Shown here one piece after another: positions 49,502-58,632 of a stretch of 64,000 nucleotides of DNA (positions are counted from its first letter, which is position 1; each line of letters begins with the position of its first letter). The translations under genes and the position numbers were made by a program. The stretch comes from SZUA-37 sp964472525 (GTDB taxonomy: Bacteria; Pseudomonadota; Gammaproteobacteria; UBA6429; Thiohalophilaceae). The notes beneath the pieces were generated by a model. That model was not told where the DNA came from. It searched no databases and was given only the letters and a program-made list of their open reading frames with translations. Location: NCBI GenBank assembly GCA_964472525.1, contig CAYYLL010000011.1:1-64000 (forward strand), in the 5' to 3' direction.

Positions 49502-50017
49502 ATGAAGTATCGTACCTACGTTCAGTATCTTATTTTTGGGTTATCAATATCTGCAACTTCAGTGAACGCAGGTAGTTCCCTTAATTTCATTCTAGAGGGG
49601 CAATTATCCTCTACCTTTCAGCCTTCTGTCGAACTACCTACTAACAGTGAGGCCGCCACCTGTATGCAATGCCATAATGGCACTAATGCTGAAGCTATTA
49701 TTATAAAAGATGCAGAGACTGCTATGAGTTTTACGAGCCATGGTAGCACTAATCACCCTGTAGGGATGTTTTATAATACGTATGTACGTAGAAGTCCGGA
49801 TGACTATGTTGCAGCTACTAGTCTGGATCCCAGAATCAAATTGGAAAATGGTCAGGTTACATGCGTTTCCTGTCATGAAACCAAACAAACCTTGTTACAG
49901 AAAGATGTTGCATCCTTAAAAGAAAGGAACAGTACAATAAATGCCTGTTCTTCAAAAAAAACACTAACAACCGGCCCTGGCCGGACTCGTCTTTGCTTGT
50001 CCTGTCACACAATATAA
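49502..50017 (+). CDS. Exported triheme cytochrome under riboswitch control
   Basis: A 171-residue protein from ATG 49502 with a signal peptide (YLIFGLSISATSVNA). Three CXXCH sites: CMQCHNGT, CVSCHETK and CLSCHTI at the very end. SHGSTNHPVG resembles the NDHPIG ligand segment of the tetraheme cytochrome, and ATCMQCHNGTNAEAI resembles the CLSCHDGT site, so it may be a shortened relative of the tetraheme family. The c-di-GMP riboswitch directly upstream indicates control by the surface-attachment signal. Confidence 0.87.
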   Translation: MKYRTYVQYLIFGLSISATSVNAGSSLNFILEGQLSSTFQPSVELPTNSEAATCMQCHNGTNAEAIIIKDAETAMSFTSHGSTNHPVGMFYNTYVRRSPDDYVAATSLDPRIKLENGQVTCVSCHETKQTLLQKDVASLKERNSTINACSSKKTLTTGPGRTRLCLSCHTI

Positions 50018-50409
50018 TTCTTTTAGTTGTCTAGATAAAATCGCTCATAAAGATTATAGAGTGAGTGTTATCTATTTGAGAAAGATAGTGGCAAGCATGA
50101 GTAAATCATATCTGAGCAGTGCCAGTTTATCCGCAAATAACAAAATGCACGAACAAGCTTGATTTCAATATATATTGAAGGGTTTTATAATAATAAAACC
50201 AACACTCACAGTTAGGATATTATCATTCAAATTTGAAAATAAGGTACACATCTCTATGTCCTTTATTTGCGGTATAGATCAAATATTAATAGTTGAATAG
50301 CTGCCCCAGATAAGTATTTCAGGATATACTACACCTCTTGGTGTATGAAGAATTGGCGCCAGTTTAAATTTTGAAAGATAACATTTAATCGATATTGAGA
50401 GATAAAACG
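50018..50409. other. Intergenic region, no gene seen
   Basis: About 390 bp of AT-rich sequence. CCGCAAATAA (50131-50140) and TTATTTGCGG (50263-50272) form a distant inverted repeat, and AATAAGG...CCTTTATT near 50238-50268 can form a loose hairpin. No promoter could be fixed. Confidence 0.4.
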
Positions 50410-50859
50410 ATGGAAATGACCGATGAAGAATTAGTTGATTTCGCAAGTGCCATGTCTGCATTTGAAGGCAAACACTTTGCAACCGCAATGGGCATGTTGA
50501 GTCAGTTTGCTGAAAAAGGTAATCCCGACGCACAACACCGCATGGCGATTATGTATCAGAACGGTTTGGGTTGCGCGCAAAATGATGTTGCTGCACTTAA
50601 ATGGATGAAAGCGGCAGCTGAGAGTGGTTTTGCCATTGCAGAACATGGTCTGGGCTTTATGTACATGGAAGGGGAATGTGTTGATAAAGACATCAATGAA
50701 GCGATTGAATGGTTTAAAAAAGCGGCTGAGCAAGGTTTGGTTGGCTCACAAACGACGCTGGCAATGATGTACCACGAAGGTAATGGTGTTGAAAAAGATT
50801 TAGTCGAAGCAAAAAAATGGTATGACATGGCCGGTTTTACCGACATGGAACTTGAGTAG
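50410..50859 (+). CDS. Sel1-repeat protein
   Basis: About 149 residues from ATG 50410 (GAGAGATAAAACG upstream; a TTG five codons earlier is open). Three Sel1-like repeats of about 36 residues are visible: DAQHRMAIMYQNGLGCAQND, AEHGLGFMYMEGECVDKD and SQTTLAMMYHEGNGVEKD. Cytoplasmic, no signal. Sel1 proteins are protein-interaction scaffolds. It stands alone before the MoxR operon, separated by a REP-like element. Confidence 0.9.
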   Translation: MEMTDEELVDFASAMSAFEGKHFATAMGMLSQFAEKGNPDAQHRMAIMYQNGLGCAQNDVAALKWMKAAAESGFAIAEHGLGFMYMEGECVDKDINEAIEWFKKAAEQGLVGSQTTLAMMYHEGNGVEKDLVEAKKWYDMAGFTDMELE

Positions 50860-50876
50860 GTTACCATTAAGTTATA

Positions 50877-50963
50877 CCGTCATTCCCGCAGAGGTGGGAA
50901 TCTAGTCTAATATAACAGCTTGTTTTTAATTTTCTGGATTCCCGCCTCCGCGGGAATGACGGA
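50877..50963. repeat. REP/MITE-like intergenic inverted repeat
   Basis: CCGTCATTCCCGCAGAGGTGGGAATC at the left (50877-50902) and its near-perfect complement GATTCCCGCCTCCGCGGGAATGACGG at the right (50938-50963) flank an AT-rich centre. This is the common proteobacterial intergenic repeat with the GTCATTCCCGC...GCGGGAATGAC ends. It probably occurs many times in the genome. Confidence 0.8.
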
Positions 50964-51007
50964 ATTAAAAAAGTAACAAATTAGATAAATATTTCGGAGA
51001 AAATAAA

Positions 51008-51946
51008 ATGCGTCCAGCCCATTTAATGAGCGTACTTGATAAAGAGTTTTTAAGTACCGAACACGGGCATCATACACCGGTGATGATTTGGGGTGCGCCG
51101 GGTGTGGGCAAGTCGCAAATTATTGCGCAAGTTGCCGCAAAACATGAGATACCTTTAATTGATATTCGCTTATCTCAGATGGAACCCAGTGACTTGCGTG
51201 GTATTCCATTTCGTAATGGTGAATCGGTTGAATGGGCAGTGCCTGCAATGTTACCGGATAAAGAACGGCATGGTGCAAGTGGCATTTTATTTTTAGATGA
51301 AATTACCTCGGCACCACCCAGTGTATCTGCGGCAGCTTATCAACTTATTTTAGATCGCAAACTCGGCCAGTATGAAGTGCCAGAAGGTTGGGCAATTTTT
51401 GCTGCGGGTAACCGACAAGGTGATCGCGGTGTTACTTATACTATGCCCGCACCGTTAGCCAATCGTTTCTCACATTTTGACTTTGAAATTCATTTAGACG
51501 ACTGGGTAGCCTGGGCATATCAAAATAATATTGACGATCGCGTGATTGCCTTTGTGCGTTTTCGTCCTGAATTATTATTTGACTTTGATCCGGCGCATAA
51601 CCCGGTAGCCTTCCCGTCACCACGTTCATGGGAGTTTGCTCATCGTGCGTTACAAAAATTTGAACATACCCCTGAATTACGTTTGGGCAGCTTTCAGGCC
51701 TGTGTTGGGCCGGCAGCCGGTATTGAATTAAATGCCTTTATAACCAATCTGGATCAGTTGCCCGATATTGATGCCATTATTCGTGGTGACGAAGTGGCAG
51801 CGCCTACCGAAATTGATTTACAGTACGCAGTGGCCGCGTCCTTGGTTGGCCGCGCAATACGTGCAAAGGGCAGTGATACAGCAGAAACAACCTTTGGTCA
51901 TATTCTGGATTATGCCAGTGTGTTTTCACAAAAAGAAATGGGGTGA
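51008..51946 (+). CDS. MoxR-family AAA+ ATPase
   Basis: A 312-residue ATPase: Walker A GAPGVGKSQ near residue 38, Walker B ILFLDEITSAPPSV near residue 95, and ANRFSHFDFE arginine region. GGAGAAAATAAA precedes the ATG. MoxR ATPases act as chaperones for metal-centre insertion or complex assembly together with VWA-domain partners; such a partner follows (52070). dsrS lies just downstream, so the pair may act on the sulfur-oxidation machinery. Confidence 0.9.
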   Translation: MRPAHLMSVLDKEFLSTEHGHHTPVMIWGAPGVGKSQIIAQVAAKHEIPLIDIRLSQMEPSDLRGIPFRNGESVEWAVPAMLPDKERHGASGILFLDEITSAPPSVSAAAYQLILDRKLGQYEVPEGWAIFAAGNRQGDRGVTYTMPAPLANRFSHFDFEIHLDDWVAWAYQNNIDDRVIAFVRFRPELLFDFDPAHNPVAFPSPRSWEFAHRALQKFEHTPELRLGSFQACVGPAAGIELNAFITNLDQLPDIDAIIRGDEVAAPTEIDLQYAVAASLVGRAIRAKGSDTAETTFGHILDYASVFSQKEMG

Positions 51947-52069
51947 TGCTAGTGTCGGATATGCATCGGGCGATTGGTCAGGACATATTTTCCGTTCCGC
52001 AATTTGCGCAGTGGTCGAATAAGGTTGCCGATATTATGTTGTACCAGTAGAGACCATTGCTCTAATATT

Positions 52070-53512
52070 ATGAATCTTCCTATTGATACACCCTCCGACG
52101 TTGAATTAAAACTTAGTGCAGCACGTACAAAATTAATTATTGATAAACCTTTTTTAGGCGCATTGGTTTTACGTTTGCCAATGATTAAAGCCGACCCCGA
52201 ATGGTGCAAACGTACCGCCACTGATGCCAAAAATTTTTATTATAACGAAGAATATATAAAGTCACTCAGTCTCGATCAAACCCAGTTTATTTTTGCGCAC
52301 GAAGCTTTGCACTGTGCTTTGTCTCACTTTGCACGTCGCGTACACCGAGTTAAACATCGCTGGGATTTAGCTTGTGATTTTGCAATTAACCAAATGCTAA
52401 TGAAAGATGGTTTAACGCCGCCACCCGAATCGTTGTACCTAAAACCCTATGAAGGCATGACCGCAGAAGAAATTTACCCTTTGCTCGATGATAATGACAA
52501 TAAAGAAACACAAGATCAGCACGTTTATGATGATTCAGACGAGTCGGGAGATAATCCTCAAGGTAACGATGATGATCCACTAAAAGAAGTGCCTAAAGAA
52601 AAACCTAAATCCGATCTTGATAAATCCAAACAAGGCGAGCCGCCACCTAAAGATCCGTTTAATAATAAACCGGATGATAAAGGTGAAGGTGATCAACAAA
52701 GTTCACTGCAATCGGATTCTCAGAAAAAGAAAAATCAGGGTGACAGTGATGCCGGAGCGAATGATTCACAAAAAGCACCACCGTTACAAAACGAACAGGC
52801 CAATCAACATCAAGATAATTTAGAAACAAAGCAGGAAAGTGATCGAGGTGCTGCCCAACCCAAGCCGCTTAATCATGATGAACGTGAAAACTTAAATGTG
52901 CAGTGGAAACAACGTATGGCCGGTGCGGCACAATCGGCGATGCAAGCCGGTAAGCTTGGTGATGATATGGCAAGAATGATCGACTTCTTGCTACAACCTG
53001 AGTTACCTTGGCGTAACTTGCTAGCACAATATATGACCTCGATTGCGCGTGATGATTATAGTTACACTAGACCAACTTCGCGCCGAGGTGATCCGGCTAT
53101 CTTTCCCAGTTTACGCAGCGCACAAATTAATATTGTGGTGGCGCTTGATACCAGTGGCTCGATTGCCGATTCTGAACTCAGTGAGTTTGTCTCTGAAATT
53201 GATGCGATTAAAAGTATCTTGCGCGCACAAATAACATTGCATACCTGTGATTCTAGTTTGAATTCTGATGGCCCCTGGCGATATGAAGCTTGGGATGAAT
53301 TTAAAGTACCGGAAAAAATAATTGGTGGCGGTGGTACTAGTTTTAAACCGGTGTTTGAATGGGCCGAGCAACAAGATATGCTACCGGACTTGCTAGTGTA
53401 TTTTACCGATGCCGAAGGAGACTTTCCTGATTATGAGCCAAACTTTCCGGTGATATGGTTGGTAAAAGGTAAAAAGCAAGTGCCGTTTGGTAATCGTATT
53501 CAACTCAATTAA
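52070..53512 (+). CDS. VWA-like/DUF2201 putative metallopeptidase partner of MoxR
   Basis: About 480 residues from ATG 52070 (the frame is open to 51974). The N-terminal domain has a zinc-type helix FAHEALHCALSHFARR (near residue 82). A long low-complexity acidic, Gln/Lys/Asp-rich linker (about residues 145-285) follows. The C-terminal VWA-like domain has the metal-site motif VALDTSGSIADSEL, GGGGTSFKPVF and LVYFTDAEGDFPD. This HExxH-plus-VWA architecture is usual for partners of MoxR. 25 bp separate it from dsrS. Confidence 0.85.
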   Translation: MNLPIDTPSDVELKLSAARTKLIIDKPFLGALVLRLPMIKADPEWCKRTATDAKNFYYNEEYIKSLSLDQTQFIFAHEALHCALSHFARRVHRVKHRWDLACDFAINQMLMKDGLTPPPESLYLKPYEGMTAEEIYPLLDDNDNKETQDQHVYDDSDESGDNPQGNDDDPLKEVPKEKPKSDLDKSKQGEPPPKDPFNNKPDDKGEGDQQSSLQSDSQKKKNQGDSDAGANDSQKAPPLQNEQANQHQDNLETKQESDRGAAQPKPLNHDERENLNVQWKQRMAGAAQSAMQAGKLGDDMARMIDFLLQPELPWRNLLAQYMTSIARDDYSYTRPTSRRGDPAIFPSLRSAQINIVVALDTSGSIADSELSEFVSEIDAIKSILRAQITLHTCDSSLNSDGPWRYEAWDEFKVPEKIIGGGGTSFKPVFEWAEQQDMLPDLLVYFTDAEGDFPDYEPNFPVIWLVKGKKQVPFGNRIQLN

Positions 53513-53537
53513 TAATAAGCAGTATCGGAAATTTAAG

Positions 53538-54659
53538 ATGGAATTATCCGTAGAAGATAGTTTAAGAATGAATGTATTGCTAACACAGCAATTACAGGCT
53601 ATTCGTATTGATGAATCAAAAATGATCGTATACGGTTTGTCTGAACGTGGTGAGGCTAAAGTCGTACTGAATCCAAATTGCCGTGATGAGCAATACATTA
53701 AACTAGTGAAAGAATTTATTTCAACACAAGTACTGGGTTCACCCGGTGGTTACCCGATTTATTTACGTCGCTGGACGCGAATGGGACAGGCCAAACACGA
53801 TAGTTTAGAGCGCTTATTACAGCTTGGAGAAGCCGAAGCGGTGATTGCCGTTGTACATGCAGAGAGTTTAACGGATGAACTGGCACGCCGAGCCTGGTGG
53901 GTTATGCAAACATCGGCCAATGCCCGTTGTATGTTAGAACGTGATTTAGTCGCCAAGGGCGCAATGGGTGAAATACTCGCTGAATTTCTGGTTGAGTTTT
54001 TACCTTTTGAAGAGAAACCCAAGGCGATGTTGGACTCTGTACGCCTAGTTTTAAAACCAAACCTGATATCAGCTGAAACAAAAGATAGTTTATGGAAAAG
54101 AGGCCAACGTAAAAATGCTTTTTTGGCTGGATTTATGCGTGCCTTACCAGATAATTTACCACTACAGGTAGCTGCACATTCAACCTATGTCGATTATGCA
54201 GGGCGATTAAAGAGCCTGGAGAGCAACCCCTTTGCCGAACAGTTATTACGTTGTTTAAGCCCGCAAGGTCAGGCTTTCTTTAAAACAGCGTTGATTGTCT
54301 TAAAAAAACTGGGTAATCAAGATGTGGCAATTGAGTTACTGATTGCGATAGCTAATTATTTTGCAAGTATTAAGCCGGTTGACTTTGTTCCGAGCAATAC
54401 ATTTGAAGCCTTACCCACAAAAGCCAAAGAATATATTGTTATTGAAAAATGTGACTATACTAAAGCTATCAAGGAACTAGTTACGGCGTTACCAGAGGCA
54501 AAAGATTTGTTAGAATCCATGTTGGTTTTGGCGCAACTGGACATTCATTTAGTAAATCCCATTTTTGCACGTACGGATGCCATGGGAACGGTGATGCGTA
54601 AAAAATTATCACCGGTTTTTGACCCGATAAGTGACTATGTCACAAAATTGATTAATTAA
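53538..54659 (+). CDS. dsrS: DsrS, sulfur-oxidation associated protein
   Basis: A 373-residue soluble protein from ATG 53538. The opening (EDSLRMNVLL, AIRIDESKMIVYGLSERGEAKV, NPNCRDEQY) and the segment GSPGGYPIYLRRWTRMGQA match what I recall of DsrS, which ends the dsr operon in Allochromatium. The rest is helical and HEAT-like. Its biochemical role is not established. Here it is 44 kb from the dsr core, directly behind the MoxR/VWA pair rather than after dsrR. Confidence 0.82.
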   Translation: MELSVEDSLRMNVLLTQQLQAIRIDESKMIVYGLSERGEAKVVLNPNCRDEQYIKLVKEFISTQVLGSPGGYPIYLRRWTRMGQAKHDSLERLLQLGEAEAVIAVVHAESLTDELARRAWWVMQTSANARCMLERDLVAKGAMGEILAEFLVEFLPFEEKPKAMLDSVRLVLKPNLISAETKDSLWKRGQRKNAFLAGFMRALPDNLPLQVAAHSTYVDYAGRLKSLESNPFAEQLLRCLSPQGQAFFKTALIVLKKLGNQDVAIELLIAIANYFASIKPVDFVPSNTFEALPTKAKEYIVIEKCDYTKAIKELVTALPEAKDLLESMLVLAQLDIHLVNPIFARTDAMGTVMRKKLSPVFDPISDYVTKLIN

Positions 54660-54672
54660 TTAGGATGTATCT

Positions 54673-55209
54673 GTGAAATTTTGTCGTGTCGCCGCAACGC
54701 TGGATTTAAAAGTATCACAGCAAGATTTAGAAAAACAGTTACCTGCTTCACCTTATGTCGTGGGTGAAGAAATTGCAGAACAGGCCATTGCTTATGAAGA
54801 TGAAAATAATCTTGGCTATTACCCCGCGATTGATTTTTTAAAGCAGCAAGATGCGATAGAAAAAGACCTGTTAAACGCGATTGAAAATATAGCATGGTTG
54901 GTGAGTAATTTGATTCGTGAAGAAATAACCCGACGATTACGTCCCACATTTTCAAGTATACAATTTGAAAATATCCAGCTTCATGCTTTTAAAATGCCTT
55001 CCGTCAGACCAAACAAGAAAAACGCACGACATGATCTTGCTGCACATTACACCCCCGATCATGCACATGTAAGTATCATTACAACATCCATTAAACATTA
55101 TGATGATGCGGTCACATCAGAGCGAATGACAAAGAACCTAATCCATCGCTGGTTAAATGATTATGTTGACGGGTTGGAAATTACTAGTGTTAGTTATATC
55201 GATAATTAA
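54673..55209 (+). CDS. Conserved hypothetical protein
   Basis: A 178-residue cytoplasmic protein starting at GTG 54673 (TAGGATG upstream), 13 bp after dsrS. Segments are PYVVGEEIAEQAIAYEDENN, LRPTFSSIQFENIQLHAFK and HYTPDHAHVSIITTSIKHYDD. No recognised motif. Operon position suggests a role with DsrS or the MoxR pair. Confidence 0.65.
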   Translation: MKFCRVAATLDLKVSQQDLEKQLPASPYVVGEEIAEQAIAYEDENNLGYYPAIDFLKQQDAIEKDLLNAIENIAWLVSNLIREEITRRLRPTFSSIQFENIQLHAFKMPSVRPNKKNARHDLAAHYTPDHAHVSIITTSIKHYDDAVTSERMTKNLIHRWLNDYVDGLEITSVSYIDN

Positions 55210-55225
55210 ATTCAAGGTTTAGAAA

Positions 55226-55480
55226 ATGAACAAAGTTGTTATGTATTGTACCGAGAGCTGTCAGTATTGCCGCAAGGCCGAAAATCTCTTAAAAAGAAAA
55301 GGTGCAAAGATCGATAAAATGTTTATTGAAGGTAATAAACCTAAAATAAAAGAAATGATAAAACGTTCAAGAAGAAATACCGTGCCACAAATCTTTATAG
55401 ATGGTGAGCATATAGGTGGGTTTGATGAACTTGCGAAACTGGATAGAAAAGGGAAGCTTGATTCGATATTGAATGATTAA
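55226..55480 (+). CDS. grxC: Glutaredoxin 3-type thiol oxidoreductase
   Basis: An 84-residue glutaredoxin. The active site is CQYC in YCTESCQYCRKAENLL rather than the usual CPYC. TVPQIFIDGEHIGGFDEL supplies the cis-proline and glutathione-binding residues. It is the last gene of the dsrS operon and overlaps the convergent M61 peptidase by 4 bp. It could reduce thiols of the sulfur-transfer proteins, or be a general glutaredoxin. Confidence 0.9.
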   Translation: MNKVVMYCTESCQYCRKAENLLKRKGAKIDKMFIEGNKPKIKEMIKRSRRNTVPQIFIDGEHIGGFDELAKLDRKGKLDSILND

Positions 55481-57306
55481 GAATATTCCAACCAGAGCTG
55501 CTTATTTTTTATCTGACAATTGTTTTCTGTAGCCACTATTTCAATATAATAAGTATTTGCCTGTGTTTTCATGAGCATAAGTTTGAACTTTATCAATTCA
55601 TCTCGTCGAAAAACATGTAGGGTGATAGTACTCTCTATAGGATAAGATTGAATCATTTTATCAATGTTGGTTTTTGATACTTTAATATGATCAACCGCAA
55701 TAATAATATCACCGGCAGATAAACCGGCTTTCTGTGCATTGCCATTATCATAAACATGGCTGAGTTTAGCACCTAAAGGATGGTTAATAACGCGAGCCCC
55801 TAGAGTTGGGAAATGAGTATGGGTAGCTTTATCTTGGCTTCCTCCAGTATCATCAATGGATTCACTCAGGTAGCTATGAAGTTCTAATCCCACTGAGTCA
55901 AAATAAGTTTGCAGCGGGAGATCATTTGTTTCGTATAAGTATTGTTTAAAAAACCCGGTTAAATCCTGCCCTGCAATATCAGATGATATTTCTTCAATTC
56001 TTTTTTCTGGTACACCGATTTTTTTCTTACCATATTCTTGCCATAAAACCTGCATAATATTATCAAGTGATTTTTTATTATCGGTAGCTTTGCGAATAGT
56101 AAAATCCAGCCCGAGTGCGATTAACGAACCTTTAGTGTAATAACTGACAATATTATTGGGCGCGCTTTCATCTTGCTGATAAAAACGGGTCCACGTATCA
56201 AAGCTGGATTCAGTCACGCTTTGTTTAGTCCGACCATTGCCGCGCAATACGCGAGTAATGGTTTTGGCTAACATTCCCAGATACTGTTCTTCTGTGATTA
56301 TTTTGCTGCGAACTAATGCCAGCTCATCGTAGTACGAGGTAATACCTTCAAATGCCCAGAGTTGTTCGGTATAAACTTCTCTATTCAAATCACAAGATAA
56401 ATAGACTTCGGGTTTTATGCGTTTAACATTCCATGTATGAAAATATTCATGGCTACAAAGGCCAAGAAAATTTCGGTATTCGGTCGTTTGCTGTTGATCT
56501 TTATGTAAACCTTTAATTGGCAGATCATTGCGACTGCACAATAAACTGGTTGATGAGCGATGTTCTAAACCACCATAACCTTCACCAACCACCATAGTTA
56601 AAAAAAGATAGTGTTTAATATCGGGTAGCTCACCAAAAAAGTCAGCATGACTCTGACATATTATTTTTAAATCTTCACAGAGCCTAGAGATATCTGCACG
56701 GTGTTTGCCGGTTAAAATAATATCATGTTGAATATTATTGACATGGAACGTACCAATATCAAAGGTACCCATTTCGACCGGATGGTCGATTAAGTCACTG
56801 TAATTTTCAGCCTCGTATAAACCAAATGAATATTGCGTGGGTTCGAGTGCTTCAAGACTGGTGGCAACACGCCAGTTTGTATATTGTTTGCCGTCTGGTT
56901 TTTGTATATGCACACTGCATGGGGTTTGTTCTTGACCGACAACAGCGAGAAACACACTGGTGCCATTAAAAAAACCATGTGTTGTGTCGAGGTGTGCGCT
57001 TCGTACCGATAAATCCCATGCGTAAACTTCATATTGGATTGTTATTTCTGATTCACAAGCTTGTACTTGCCAACATGATTTATTTAATTTTTTATATTGG
57101 AGTTGCGTACCTGTTTCATCAATCGCTTTAAAACTAATAATATTTTTCGCAAAGTCCCGAATCATATAACTACCGGGGATCCAGTTAGGTAATTGAAGTT
57201 GCTGCCCTTGTGGGTTGGGTTTGCTGATATGACAAGTGATTGTAAATAAGTGTGCTTCGGGGTGGGAGGGTTTTATGGTGTAATGAATTTGCTGTTGCTC
57301 GGCCAC
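55477..57306 (-). CDS. M61-family metallopeptidase with PDZ domain
   Basis: A 609-residue peptidase. The zinc motif is HEYFHTWNVKRIKP with the downstream LWAFEGITSYYDE glutamate, typical of the M61 glycyl aminopeptidase group. A PDZ domain near the C-terminus (AKLSHVYDNGNAQKAGLSAGD) completes the usual architecture, and the length is normal. No signal peptide is apparent. It follows the secretin-like gene by 6 bp. Confidence 0.92.
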   Translation of the reverse strand: MAEQQQIHYTIKPSHPEAHLFTITCHISKPNPQGQQLQLPNWIPGSYMIRDFAKNIISFKAIDETGTQLQYKKLNKSCWQVQACESEITIQYEVYAWDLSVRSAHLDTTHGFFNGTSVFLAVVGQEQTPCSVHIQKPDGKQYTNWRVATSLEALEPTQYSFGLYEAENYSDLIDHPVEMGTFDIGTFHVNNIQHDIILTGKHRADISRLCEDLKIICQSHADFFGELPDIKHYLFLTMVVGEGYGGLEHRSSTSLLCSRNDLPIKGLHKDQQQTTEYRNFLGLCSHEYFHTWNVKRIKPEVYLSCDLNREVYTEQLWAFEGITSYYDELALVRSKIITEEQYLGMLAKTITRVLRGNGRTKQSVTESSFDTWTRFYQQDESAPNNIVSYYTKGSLIALGLDFTIRKATDNKKSLDNIMQVLWQEYGKKKIGVPEKRIEEISSDIAGQDLTGFFKQYLYETNDLPLQTYFDSVGLELHSYLSESIDDTGGSQDKATHTHFPTLGARVINHPLGAKLSHVYDNGNAQKAGLSAGDIIIAVDHIKVSKTNIDKMIQSYPIESTITLHVFRRDELIKFKLMLMKTQANTYYIEIVATENNCQIKNKQLWLEYS

Positions 57307-57312
57307 TTAAAA

Positions 57313-58092
57313 TTAGTCCTGATATTTTGTTATATTTATTTTAATAAATATTTGACGCATCGAGTTTGCATTATGCTGAGTTGAGAATACAAAGCCACTG
57401 TTACTGTTATCGACAGCACTCTGAATACCTCCAAGAGCTATCCATTCACCCAGTTTGCCTTCGACGGTAGTATGTAAACGTTGTGTTTTAGACGTTGTTC
57501 TGTCTGCAATAGAGGACTCAATTTTTAAGTCAACCTTATTACCAATAATTTGAGGCTTTATTTTTAAACGGGTGACAATGGTCTGGTATCGAATAGATTC
57601 AGTCACTGTGCCATTGGTGTTTCTGACTCGTGATATTGATGGCACAGAAATACCCGTTTGAATACTGGCCCATTGGCCCTCGGTTACGCGGATCTGTTGC
57701 TGTTGCAGATTGTTAGCCGTACGTTGATTTGAATACACGTTAGCATTGGCTTTTTGAGGTAGTTCACCACTTATTTTAAAGCCATAACGTTTCATGGTGG
57801 CTTCTGACTCCTGCATAATTGAAATATTCAGTTGTCGTAAATCGGCATCTAGCATTGAAATAGCCGACTTGAGTTGACGCAGATTTTTATCAGAAGTATT
57901 GATAAATAACACATATTTTTCACCACTTAGAGTACCCGTTTTATCAAGTAATGGCCGTATAATAGGGATAATTTCACTGGCAGGACGATGGTTAAGATTT
58001 ATTATTTCTAATCCATTGGCATTGCAGACATTTAAAATGCTAACTAGAAATACAATAAAAATAATACTCTGTTTAATATGATGTGCGGTCAT
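57313..58092 (-). CDS. Secretin-like periplasmic protein, short
   Basis: A 259-residue protein with signal peptide (IIFIVFLVSILNVCNA). The N-terminus LEIINLNHRPASEIIPIIRPLL is a secretin N-domain (NolW-like) motif, and the C-terminus (TVEGKLGEWIALGGIQ, QIFIKINIT) resembles the end of the secretin core. The membrane-spanning barrel is too short for a full GspD/PilQ (normally over 600 residues), so it is not a complete secretin. Function unknown. Confidence 0.7.
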   Translation of the reverse strand: MTAHHIKQSIIFIVFLVSILNVCNANGLEIINLNHRPASEIIPIIRPLLDKTGTLSGEKYVLFINTSDKNLRQLKSAISMLDADLRQLNISIMQESEATMKRYGFKISGELPQKANANVYSNQRTANNLQQQQIRVTEGQWASIQTGISVPSISRVRNTNGTVTESIRYQTIVTRLKIKPQIIGNKVDLKIESSIADRTTSKTQRLHTTVEGKLGEWIALGGIQSAVDNSNSGFVFSTQHNANSMRQIFIKINITKYQD

Positions 58093-58107
58093 TTTTTCAG
58101 TTAACCT

Positions 58108-58596
58108 TTAAAGGTAGAGACGCTTTAAATTAGAGTCGGGTTGGCTATAAGACCATATTTCATTAAATAAGTTTAGCAGTTCTTTTGCTTGTATTGGATC
58201 GTGGGCAAGATGGCCATCTAGAGTAGTATAGTCTCTGCGTAGTATAAAAATTTTCTCATCGACAAGTATAAAGGATTCAGTATGGTTGGTATGCTCTTTT
58301 GCCATTTTGTGGATTGAAATATTACTGGATAAACGGCGGCAAGTATCTAATATTTTATGGTCACAACTTATAATTGTATTGATGTCGTTTACTAATATTT
58401 TAACGCTACGTTGGGCACTGTTGGCTATAACAAATTGTGCAAGTGCAGAGGCAATATCTGGATGGTTATAAATACGAGGTGTTAAATCATGGCAGTGGAT
58501 AACAATATCTCGAGTGGCAGATTGAATTAATTCAAGCGTGTGTTGCTGATACTCCGCTGCGGTCGCTAAAAGGGTTTCTGTATTCGTTGTGTCCAT
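58108..58596 (-). CDS. DUF7931-like conserved protein
   Basis: A 162-residue cytoplasmic protein from ATG 58596. The layout (IVIHCHDLTPRIYNHPDIASALAQFV, VKILVNDI, ESFILVDEKIFILRRDY) resembles the phospholipase-D-like fold family seen in gammaproteobacteria next to the secretin-like gene. HKD catalytic motifs are not visible. Probably co-transcribed with the two genes downstream. Confidence 0.65.
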   Translation of the reverse strand: MDTTNTETLLATAAEYQQHTLELIQSATRDIVIHCHDLTPRIYNHPDIASALAQFVIANSAQRSVKILVNDINTIISCDHKILDTCRRLSSNISIHKMAKEHTNHTESFILVDEKIFILRRDYTTLDGHLAHDPIQAKELLNLFNEIWSYSQPDSNLKRLYL

Positions 58597-58632
58597 CACG
58601 GGTGTTAACTATCCCCTTGCCTAGATTTCGAA

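Noticed and set aside
50877..50963. Insertion sequence or attachment site
   Set aside because: No transposase or target duplication; the sequence matches a common intergenic inverted repeat.
51974..52069. Upstream extension of the VWA-like protein
   Set aside because: The 32 extra residues have no conserved character; the ATG at 52070 gives the usual start for this family.
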